From Quercus robur (Eukaryota; Streptophyta; Magnoliopsida; Fagales; Fagaceae): DNA of 64,000 bases. Of the stretch, positions 54,918 to 64,000 are shown in pieces (positions within the stretch are counted from its first letter, which is position 1; each line of letters begins with the position of its first letter). The stretch covers positions 50,756,290 through 50,820,289 of the forward strand of contig NC_065541.1 of NCBI RefSeq assembly GCF_932294415.1, in the 5' to 3' direction. Below the pieces are notes generated by a model. That model had not been told where the DNA came from, ran no database searches, and worked only from the letters and a program-made list of their open reading frames with translations. The position numbers and the translations under genes were made by a program.

Positions 54918-56462
54918 TACTAAAAGTTGAAGCGTAGTATTTAATACCACTGTTCTTATGTTGCATCACATTAGTTGCCATATCATTCTTTTTTCTTTTC
55001 TTTTCTTTTTTAAAATATAATTTACCCTACAATTTTAAAATGGTTTTTACAATTTTCAACCCTATAAATGCAGCCCACAGCCCACTATCACTCTATAATA
55101 AATCTGTATAATTAATCCAGTCCACTTCTTATTTATTTAGTTCCACTATCAAGTCCAACCCAAATTCTTTTCAGTTCAGTTTTAGAGTTTTGTGTGAGCC
55201 TTTTCAGCTTTTAAAAAAAAAAAAAAAAAAAAAAAAGTTGAAGCCTTTCAAGCTTTAGGGGTTTTTTTTTTTTTTTTTTATATATAATTGTTTTTAACAT
55301 TTATTTTTTTAATATTTACACTTCTCCAACCTTTCTCTCTCGCTTTCATCTTCCCACTACTTATTCAATCTTTCTCCCTCCCTTACCTTTTCATCTCCCC
55401 ACTACCCTCTACATTAACATCATTCTTCTTCTTTTCCTTCATTTTCCTTTATTTTTGTCTCTTCTTATTTACACTCTCTTACTATAAATTTGTCACTATC
55501 TCTTCTATTTTATGCATAGTTTTCCCTCACAAAAAAAAAAAAAAAAAAAGGTTCCCTCTCTCTCTCTCTCTCTCTAAATTTTTTAATGGATTTTTTTTAC
55601 TTTTCTTGCATCTCTACTTTAGGTTGATAATTTTTTATATTCTTTAAAACTCTATTTTGGGTTAATGCGATTTAGTTTTTTTTTTAAAATTGTGATTTAG
55701 TTTTTTTTTTTTTAAATTGTTGTTGTTGTTTTTTTAATTTTTTATTCTCTTTGATTGTTAAATGTTATCATATTGCGTTCTAAAGAATTAAATATAACAT
55801 ATAAAAATATAATATTATTCTATTACATAGTATGATTTGGATAATTTGGTATTTATTCTGTTACAGAGCATGATTTTTTATAGTGCTCAATTTAGATGTT
55901 GAACTATGAGACTTTACTAATTTTTATTTATTTTCTAATCCTTTGTGGTAGACAAAGTACTCTTAATAGTTGTATTAGAAGTACTCTATAATGCCATTTA
56001 TTTAAAGAAAAGTAAAGGTTAGCCCAACAAAAATAATCGGATAAGTGACAAATTTTAACTTTTGCAATTTTTTTTATTATTATTATTTTATAACAATGCA
56101 TGTATAGAAATTTAATTCTTAGGTTTTGCTAATAATTGTTTATTTGATAATATGTTTTGGGCGGCCAAAATTATAATTTCTACAAAAAAAATAACCTTAA
56201 TAGATTATCAAAAACAAAATTTTATCCTCATATTGGTTCAATTAATCATTGTCAAGTTTTATTATTTTTTTTTAGTTTATGTTTTTTGGTGTTTTGGATT
56301 GTTCCTATATTACATTTATGATTGTTCTTGTAATGAATAAAAATATAATTACGAAATACATTACTCATTATTAGATTAGTTTAAATTGTAAAAAAAAAAA
56401 AAAAAATTAATAAAATCACCATAAAATTAATTATCACGCGCAACACGCGAGTTCGCGGCTAG
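54888..56462 (+). mobile_element. Non-autonomous Helitron 2
   Basis: The 5' part TCTC(AT)n TTACTAAAAGTTGAAGCG is related to the Helitron 1 start, and the 3' end ACGCGAGTTCGCGGCTAG is followed by T (56463). A CGCG...CGCG hairpin (loop CAACA) lies about 15 nt before CTAG. The 5' boundary lies in an AT run and is uncertain by a few bases. The interior is AT-rich with T tracts and (CT)n and has no Rep/helicase. The 55288-55647 frame is Phe/Leu low complexity. Confidence 0.6.
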
Positions 56463-57776
56463 TTATTTTTAAACAACCTTACGGCCTTACTTGAGAATCC
56501 AAATATTTGGGTTCAACAATAATAATCTTGGCGCCCCTACGCAATCATAATCTTTGATCCCTTAAATAAAATAAATATATAAAATTTAAAATAAAGCAGC
56601 ACTAAAATTTAGCTCAAATAACAGCACAAATAGCCCAAATAACGACAAGATTAGGCAAAACAATAACAATTGAACAAAATATTCAACAAATAACCCATTC
56701 AAAAACAAAAAAATAAAAATCTCTAATCAATTATATCTATAACTCGTTCAACTCATTTCAAATAAACAGTCTTTAATTTCATTTTTCCTAAAAAAATATA
56801 TCAAGAGAAATATTGTGAGCCATGAATTCTCGGCACCTGTATCTTTGCTCTCTTCGGCTTTGCAATCATAACAGATCTACTCTCCTTGATAATGGCTTGC
56901 CCTCGCCGTATGTATCTTCTGTCTCTCTCTCTCTCTCTCTCCCTCTCTCTCTCTCTCTCTTCATTTTTTAATTATGTACCATCATTTTAGACTTAATTAC
57001 TTTCATCTTAGCAATTCTCATTATCTCCCATCAGTTTCATTTTGCTTTTTCATTTTGTTAGTAGGAGAAAATTGTAAAATTTTGTGTACTTGCATTTTAA
57101 TTAGTTATTGTGATGTCAATATATTCAAGTTATCTTTTGATTAAATTTTGTAAAAATTTAAATTTTTTAATGACTATCCTAAAAAGAATTCTTAAGTCTA
57201 TCGCTGGTGATGGTGGTGCCATCAATAGATTGTATCGTTAAGATTCTAACCAAAATTATTGCGAGGTATAATTGAAAACGAGAGTTTATAAACATAGGAT
57301 ACTTATAGGGCAGGAAAGCCATATGGGAAAGCCAGGACATCTTTATAAAAGATGATTTTACACTCAAAAACGAAGTTACAACATGCTAGGCTTGACCATT
57401 CCACTTCCTAGTAGCATAGCAGCTATCTGGCCAATCATAAGAAGGCATGGAAAAGCCTCCACATTCTTTCCATATGAATAGACAGTAAAAAGACAGATCA
57501 TTAATAAAGGGCACTTCTCAGGCAGTTATATGAATCCTCAATCATAGAGTCCTGAATCCTCAATAGTTACCAATATTATCTCATACCCGTTTCCATTCCC
57601 TCCATAAAACTTACTAGGCAGCCACAGTATGCAACTTTGAACAGAAACAACAGTAGCACTCCCAACAAAGAAAGAACTAGTCAGTCCTGTTCACTGTAAA
57701 TAAGATCTAGTACCCAAACATACCAAGATAAAGTATTTAAAAACTCCAAGTCCAACCTTCAACTTACTACAAAAGT
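56463..57776. other. AT-rich intergenic sequence, no gene seen
   Basis: It contains a (CT)n run (about 56921-56960) and no recognisable coding or RNA gene. Confidence 0.55.
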
Positions 57777-58329
57777 GTGCTCTTGTTGTCCTACGGTCAA
57801 GCTCAAAGAGCATTTGAAGCTGCCAAGGATATTCATAATCTCGCTGGTATTGCGACTATTTTGTTAGACCATCCTTATCACTTGGATTCACTGATAACGA
57901 TGGTGGAATATTTCAAGTTTGTGGGTGAACATCAAATGTCGGCAGATGCTATAGCAAAGAGTTTATATGACTTGGAATGTGTGTGGGATCCTACGTTCAC
58001 TACTTTGCAGGGTATTTTCCAATTGAAATTCAGCCATTGAAACCAACAAACAGCTGTTCTTAGCACTTTTCACTCACATGAGAAACATGGATAGACATGG
58101 CTGTCATCGGTCTGCTCTGGAAGTTTGTAAACTGTTGCTGTCATTGGATTTGGATGATCCAATGGGTGCCATGTTCTCCATTGACTACTTATCTTTGAGG
58201 GCAGAGGAGTATGCATGGCTAGAACAGTTCTCTGAGGACTATAACCGTACCAAATATGCCCACTCCACATAGGATCCCAATCTTCAATTGCTCAAGCTTC
58301 TAAAAAGAGAAATAAATGAGCTACTTTAG
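57777..58329 (+). pseudogene. TCF25: TCF25 (Nulp1-like) fragment, frameshifted
   Basis: The plus strand encodes a middle segment of TCF25: SYGQAQRAFEAAKDIHNLAG, HPYHLDSLITMVEYFKFVGE and HQMSADAIAKSLYDLE, up to QLKFSH. An extra T at 58037-58038 then gives a stop (TGA). In the next frame it continues MRNMDRHGCHRSALEVCKLL, DDPMGAMFSIDYLSLRAEEY and AWLEQFSEDY, and ends at TAG (58270), with a possible short continuation to 58329. Both ends of the family (N-terminal basic region, C-terminal part) are missing and no intron is visible. TCF25 is a conserved ribosome-quality-control-associated protein. This copy cannot make it; it is a truncated duplicate or retrocopy. Confidence 0.88.
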
Positions 58330-58883
58330 CCACTTTTGTCTACATCAGAGTGCTTGTCTGAATTAATATATTTATTTATGTTGGCTTCAAATGCACAAAG
58401 AGAAGCTCATACCATGATTTCTCACTCAGACATTGAAATCCAATCTACTTGATATTTTGTATTATACAATAAACAACTAGCTAAAAAAATCCATATACTT
58501 AAATATTTTGCTTCACTATTCATTTATAAAAATTAATCTCTCTTGTAAATTATTGTTTAAAAGGAGCTGTATAAATCGTGTTTTGCATCTCTACAACACT
58601 ACATGACAAGAAAGCTAAATCTTCTATAAATACCAGAATAGAACTGTTATATACCTTTAAAAAAAGCAGATAATAGAGTTAACTTCTTTAGCATACGCAG
58701 AAAGATTTTGTACAATATCATACAAAGATCTATTTGGCTAAGCACAATCCATCATTTTTTTTCCTTGAAATAAAGAAATTACATAGGCAAGTCTTGACTC
58801 TTGACATATCAAGGCAGGAACACAGAATATAAATACTAATGCTGATAAAGAAAACTAACAGAGCTTACAAACGAAATATCAAA
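58330..58883. other. Intergenic sequence, 3' flank of the DUF1295 gene
   Basis: AT-rich, no reading frame of interest. It should include the 3' UTR of the minus-strand gene that ends at 58884. Confidence 0.4.
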
Positions 58884-60522
58884 TCAAGTGCTTTTATCTT
58901 TTCCTCCTATTTTGGATGACCTGAACCAAGGTATCCACACAGAAGTTGTCTTCTGGTACAGCCTGTATGCCTCGGCTCTGTAATCTTGTTTCAACATCCG
59001 CTCCTCCACAAGTTTAGTCACGTAAGCTAAGCACATACTATTGATAAGTGCTCCAACAAAGGCCCATCCATGCCCCAGGTTCCGTGCAAATATAACAAGC
59101 CCCCACCACCACAACTGCTCTCCAAAGTAATTCGGATGTCGCGAATAATTCCACAAGCCCTTGTCAAGGTTGGGCACCACTGGCTTTCCAAGCTCCTTTA
59201 GTTTGTTGTTTCTAGTCACAAATTCATGGAGTTGAGTGTCTGCAAAGTATGCGATAACAACACCGCACATACAGACAATGATTGCAACAAAATCCCAATT
59301 GTTCAATGGCTTATCGACTGAATGAACAACATACAATGGGAGGCATATTCCAATCAGAAACACCTGCAAAGGTTCGAACAACCCAAAAAAGAAACAGTAA
59401 AACAAAGCATCCACATATTACATGGTGGCATAGTATAAAATATGAGACTAAATTACACTTTTGACCCTTAAAATTTGGGATTGTTTTCATTTTAATCCCT
59501 TAAAGTTTAAAATTTTTCATTTTGATCCATTAAGCTTGATTCTGTTTTCAAAATGGTCATTCTGTCCATATTTCTAACTAATCTAGCTGTTAAGAGAGAG
59601 GAAAACCAAAAGAAACGACATCATTTTGTTGACACTTTATGGTTAGATAAGTCACGGAGATGAACCAAATTGAAATCAAAATTAGTGAACCAAAATGGAA
59701 AATCTCAAACTTAAGGAACAAAAAATGAAAACAATCCAAACTTAAAGGATAAAAAGTATAATTTAGTCGAAATAATTAATAGAAATCCCCCATTCAGGCA
59801 ATTCATCAACCAGTTACCGAGCATTCAGATTCAGACTTAATCTTTCTAACTTTCAAGCTCATCAACTAATGCAAATGGCTAAACACCAAATTTACCTGCT
59901 GAGAGGCGTAGACGGCGAAGAATGAAACCCACCACCAGTGTTTTCCGTACTGTCGGCTCATATCAGTGAACCTCCAGTCCTCCCTAGCGCCCCACTGCCA
60001 ATTTTCACGCCTGAAGTAGTTATGTGAAAGCCTTAGACTCCACACCCAAGTCATCAACATTGCGATCCTCGACCTCCACCAGTTATAATGGCCCAAAGGG
60101 TGAGTGGCATAGTAATGAACAAGCATCAAAGGTATCACCGTCCAAAACAAGTCTATCATCTGCAATTTGCACACAAAGAAAGTCAACAGGGTAAGAAAAA
60201 AATTGAAAAAAAAGAAAAAAAAACAACAACGATGTAACGTACGTACCCAGTGGCTATTCTGGATATGGCTGATGACCCAGAAGAGTACATTGACGTTGAG
60301 GAAGAAGAGGGCATTGGCTAATAGAAGAGGGTGGTGATAACACCACGTCCAAAGGTTAGCCAAAGAAAGCGGATCACTCTCACTTTCAGACCCACTAGTA
60401 TCACTATTGTTGATGTGGTTAAGGAATGAGAGGTAGAAGAGTATGGAGGGAAGGGGAGCTAAGAATGCTGTCACAACATATTTCAGGTTACTATGGCCAT
60501 GGCCACTTCCACCAAAACCCAT
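58884..60522 (-). CDS. DUF1295 / steroid 5-alpha-reductase C-terminal domain membrane protein
   Basis: Three exons: 60522-60247, 60159-59896 and 59363-58884, GT-AG, all phase 0, 1020 nt, 339 aa. The start is the ATG of MGFGGSGHGH. The protein is strongly hydrophobic with about six or seven membrane segments. Trp-rich stretches (YNWWRSRIAMLMTWVWSLRL, RENWQWGAREDWRF) and the C-terminal signature NYSRHPNYFGEQLWWWG identify DUF1295. The signature resembles the cofactor-binding part of sterol reductases and isoprenylcysteine methyltransferases. The C-terminus is basic (SSKIGGKDKS). Localisation to the ER is likely from the family; substrate unknown. Arabidopsis At1g18180 and At1g73650 are, from memory, the relatives. 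Intron 2 carries a MITE. Confidence 0.92.
59446..59768. mobile_element. MITE in intron 2 of the DUF1295 gene
   Basis: Start GACTAAATTACACTTTT and end AAAAAGTATAATTTAGTC are inverted repeats, and the mirrored similarity extends inward (GATTGTTTTCATTTT against AAAATGAAAACAATCC, CATTTTGATCC-type stretches). The length is 323 bp with no coding. It resembles the 'TTTTGGTCCCTTAA' MULE-type MITEs of dicots. It does not touch the splice sites. Confidence 0.7.
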
Positions 60523-63373
60523 GGTGTTTTGTGTTAGTATAGTTAGAATTGCCTGTTGATGCTGGTAGCTATATCCTATAGAGAGAGGCCTATTTAAATA
60601 GCCATTACGCACTTATTATTGCATGCTGGCATAAGTATTCTTAAATCGTATTTTCAAAACACAATTTTAGTCTTTGCGAGTACGTGATGAGCGTGCAATA
60701 GCGAGAATACGATAATTATTAGTCTTTAAATAGGCACAGTGGCAGCTCTTTGTTGTCTGAACTAATGGTTGAAAATAAAAAGTTGACCCAACATGATGGA
60801 TAGAAAGATTAGCATTTTGTTTAGCAAAAAAGAAAGAATAGCATGAGTTTTCTTTCGGCTTTGGTGGCTTCGGTACCCCAGTCCCCACAACACTCGGTCA
60901 CCTAGTAGGTAGGAAGATCGCGCTGCTGGGTCCAAATAATGATTAACCATGTCTAATTCCAGCTTGTTTATCCAATGCTTTTAAGAATCTTAATCATTTG
61001 ATCAATCCAACCATTTCATTAGAATAACATTACCTTTTTTCCCTACTTCAAGCCTTTTCTTCTATCCGCTTAACCTTTACTCATTAACTATTTTGTGGTT
61101 TTTATTTCAAGCTTTTTTCATTTAAGACTATAAATGAGCCGAGTTTTGTTAAGTTGTGAGTTTTTAAGCTTAGCTTGACAATGAAAAAATGTTTAAATTT
61201 TACTTGAGCTCAAACCAAACTTATAAATGATGTTTAAGCTTGAGCTTGTCAAAATGTTTAAAACTTAAGCTAGGCTTGATTAATGAACTCAAACTCAAGA
61301 TGAATATCAAGTCTTTAAGCTTAAGATCCAACACTTGTACATTATCAAGCCCATATCAAACTTATTTCCAAGCCTATTTGGATCGGACAAGTGACCTTAA
61401 CTCCCAATTAATAGAGTCATAATAAAATATGAGTTTAATTGTCAAGCTCATATCAAGTTTATTATCAAAGTCATAAAAGAGTTTAGGTTCAGCTTATTTT
61501 GTATCAATTTGTAGTGTTCACAAGCTTTTTCTACTTTTCATGAACAATTTTTTTTTTTTTTTTTTTGGAGCTAGGCTCATTTATTAAACAAGCTAAAAAA
61601 TTAAAGCTCTCTATCGTTTATCTCAAGAAAAATTAAAGCTCAAACTTAAACTTTTTTATAAACAAAGAAACATGAACAAAATAAAAATAAACATTGTACA
61701 GTTATTGTCGTCTCCTTTGGGTTTTATGCTTGCTATTATCTTATATCACTAAATATAAATTTTGAATCTTAGGAATTACTACTGTACTTCTTTTGGATAG
61801 ATTCTCATTTTTTTTCCCTCTCTTTCATCTTTTAAAAAATGTACTTAAAGTACTCTCATTAAGATAGCTTTGGATTGAGCTTATTGAATAAAAGAAAATT
61901 CCTATCATATACATTTAAAGATAAAACTTTGAAACGTGGAGATGTATCTGCCTCTCCCTGCAAAATTTCAACATGCATGCTTCATAAGTGCCACTACAAT
62001 TACTAATAGCATGCGAGAAACAAAAAGGCACCTGTCAATTCCAGGTTGAAGGCAATGGTTAGCAATTGAACTAGGAGCCTCGTACAATCTAGACTAGATT
62101 ATGACATTGACAATTGACAAATGACAATTAAACAAACAGCAATGATAAGGTGCTTCTCTAATGCACACCCCAAATCTAACAAATCCCGCACATAAAATAT
62201 AATTATGAGGTCGCTACCACCATGCTTGTGGTGTTTATAATGATGTTTGCAACCTCCAGTGGTGTGCCTAATCATGATATATGCTCGAATCATTTCACAT
62301 GGCACCCACATTATATTCTATAAACTTAACCTTGCTCCTTCGCCCTTGGGCCCCCACTCCCTCCATCCAAATTTCTCTCTTCTTTCAATTTCTCTCACAG
62401 TTTGAAAGAACACAAAAAGTAGTGATAGATATTCACCGTATACTGGGAGACTATAAAAATCGTATTTTTAGTTTAAAAACGAGATTTTTGTTATAATTGT
62501 AAAATTGTATTTTGAAAACACAATTTCAGCTAAAAAATGCACGTGTGACAATAATTAGCCGAAAGAAAAACTAGGTAGCTATTACTACTATTTCACTTTA
62601 CGGTGCCACGCTTGGAGTGGACTTTGGAGGGAACATGATCGCTACTCACAGCACTTCATGAACTTAAACGGCACAAACCATGGTCCACAAAAGTTGGTAA
62701 ATTTTTTATTTTTGTATTTTAATTTCGTTGCATGCATAGGTCGGCGGATTAAACGCCCTTTTGCTTTTAGCATGCATGGGCTTGACTCTTGAGGATGAAA
62801 TTGATACTATTGGTCCCAAAAAAGATTTGATACTAGTAGTGATTCTAGTGAATGGACCTGATCTCCCCAAAAAAAAAATCCAAATATGGTTGCAACATAG
62901 GGGTCAGGCTTGGACATTGCGGCTGTGAAACTGTTAGTCCAAACTCAGATAGGGGCTTGCAGGGCCTGAATTTAAATAGGGGCCTTTTTTTTCAAGTTCA
63001 GCCCAGCCAGAGCTTAAGAAATTATGAGCCCAATTTGTATTGGGCCGAATGGTGGGGTTTTAAGGGTAATCTCACCAACTCGAATTTAGATTCTCTCCAT
63101 TTATTTCAAAATTGAATTAATACATTTTATAGTTTAGATTAAATATGTAAATATGTTCATGGTGACATATCATGTAAAATTCAATTCCACTAAATAAAAA
63201 CAAATTATTCATTTTAAATGACAGTAACCTTCCCATCCAAAAAAAAAAAAAAAAAAATGACAGTAACCTTATACCATATACTTTGAATTTGTTATCTACT
63301 GATTTTTTATTTTATTTTTTTATGGGAAGACTTATCAAGAATGAAAAGCTACGAATATTTCGTGATTAAGAGC
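60523..63373. other. AT-rich intergenic sequence, no gene seen
   Basis: The first few hundred bases should carry the DUF1295 gene promoter. 61130-61600 is an old repeat with many AAGCTTGAGCTTG-like words. Frames such as 60667-60888 minus, 62281-62496 plus and 62852-63115 plus resemble no family. A 19-A run is near 63240. Confidence 0.5.
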
Positions 63374-64000
63374 TTATTCAATGAAATAAGGATTCTCCTC
63401 AACCCATACAAAGAAATTAGCAATGTCTAGAACATGTTTTTGCTAGCAAATGAGCTAGATTATTACCTTATCTACAAATGTGAGAAAAGTTCACATGATG
63501 AAAGCCATAGGAAGTAGCCACAGAGCTATACACCAGAGCAACAACAGATGCAGGAGGAGGTGATGTATCCTTCAGAGCATTTATCAATATCTGTGAATCA
63601 CCTTTAAGAGTGAAGTCCTGGATGGACAAGTCTTTAGCAAGTTGAAGCCCCACCTCAATAGCCTTTGCTTCGGCCTTAATGGCACCAAGAGGGGCCATAA
63701 TCTTCTTACAGCAAGACCCAATCAATCTGCCTTCTGCATCCCTAATTAATACCCCCACACTAGCCATTTTCTGCGATGCGAATACAGCCCCATCCACATT
63801 AATTTTGTAACGATTAGATGTTGGGGGAATCCAGCTCGAAGCACCACTTGTCTTTGGCGTAACAGGGATGTCAGAACATGCTTGATATTCCCATAAATAG
63901 TCCAACGACCATTGAAGTAAAGCCCGATTGTTTTTCTTCACACCCCCATGTCTGCTTTCATTTCTATTTGTCCATATTGCCCATCCCACCATTATTAACT
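63374..64000 (-). pseudogene. LINE-type RNase H (RVT_3) domain, C-terminal remnant
   Basis: Read leftward from the window edge: WAIWTNRNESRHGG, NRYKINVDGAVF (first catalytic Asp), EAKAIEVGLQLAKDL (Glu), LKGDSQILINAL (Asp), then SHICR followed by TAA at 63465-63467. The same frame resumes GNNLAHLLAKTCSRH, the domain's normal end, so the TAA is a nonsense mutation. A further 1-nt shift gives FVWVEENPYFIE with stop at 63374-63376. This is the usual C-terminus of a plant non-LTR retrotransposon ORF2 or a domesticated 'ribonuclease H protein'. RT should lie to the right of the window. Confidence 0.8.

Noticed and set aside
62852-63115. 87-codon plus-strand frame as a possible small gene
   Set aside because: No recognisable domain, no splice context and no conservation evidence; treated as intergenic.
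1-64000. tRNA, rRNA or snoRNA genes
   Set aside because: None could be supported by eye; only A/B-box remnants in SINEs were seen. A tRNAscan or Rfam search would decide.

Overview
This is plant nuclear DNA. The evidence is AT-rich intergenic sequence with long poly(A)/poly(T) and (AT)n runs, split genes with GT-AG introns, a P-class PPR gene, and LTR retrotransposons, MITEs, Helitrons and a LINE remnant. The protein families point to a eudicot. The repeat style reminds me of woody Fagales such as oak or chestnut, but that is an impression only.

Left part (1-29.6 kb): no host gene was found; it is a repeat landscape. Two related non-autonomous LTR retrotransposons, A (4577-18289) and C (18412-25721), sit 122 bp apart. 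Both have TG...CA LTRs, the same TGGCGCC-type primer-binding site and an internal array of an 80-bp tandem repeat. Neither has a recognisable gag or pol. A third element, B (5204-14525), has 1.6-kb LTRs, carries broken Ty3/gypsy pol remnants and two tandem arrays of its own, and is inserted inside the 5' LTR of A. Its ACGTG target duplication is exact. C has an internal region that looks like two related internal regions joined through a mostly deleted LTR, and it is invaded by a hAT-like element (23277-24627). Between 27.0 and 29.6 kb lie a MITE with duplicated palindromes, a tRNA-derived SINE and a three-copy tandem repeat.

Right part (29.9-64 kb): five host gene loci with transposons between them. 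They are a WAT1-related EamA transporter (minus, six exons, 362 aa), an intronless PPR protein (plus, 799 aa), a tandem pair of purple acid phosphatase 29-like genes (minus, four exons each, about 8.3 kb apart), and a DUF1295 / steroid-reductase-C-terminal membrane protein (minus, three exons, 339 aa). All five can be modelled with consistent splice phases. There is also a frameshifted intron-free fragment of the TCF25 gene and, at the right edge, a broken LINE-type RNase H domain. Two non-autonomous Helitrons, several TIR elements and a 2.1-kb inverted-repeat element with a GC-richer core fill the intergenic space.

The genes do not form a pathway; apart from the phosphatase pair their proximity looks incidental. 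I did not find a clearly new molecular system. The most unusual structures are the conserved 80-bp minisatellite shared by A and C, the exact nested insertion of B in A, the 23-bp-flanked LINE RNase H fragment in a phosphatase intron, and the divergence of the phosphatase duplicates at a metal-ligand motif and at the C-terminus.
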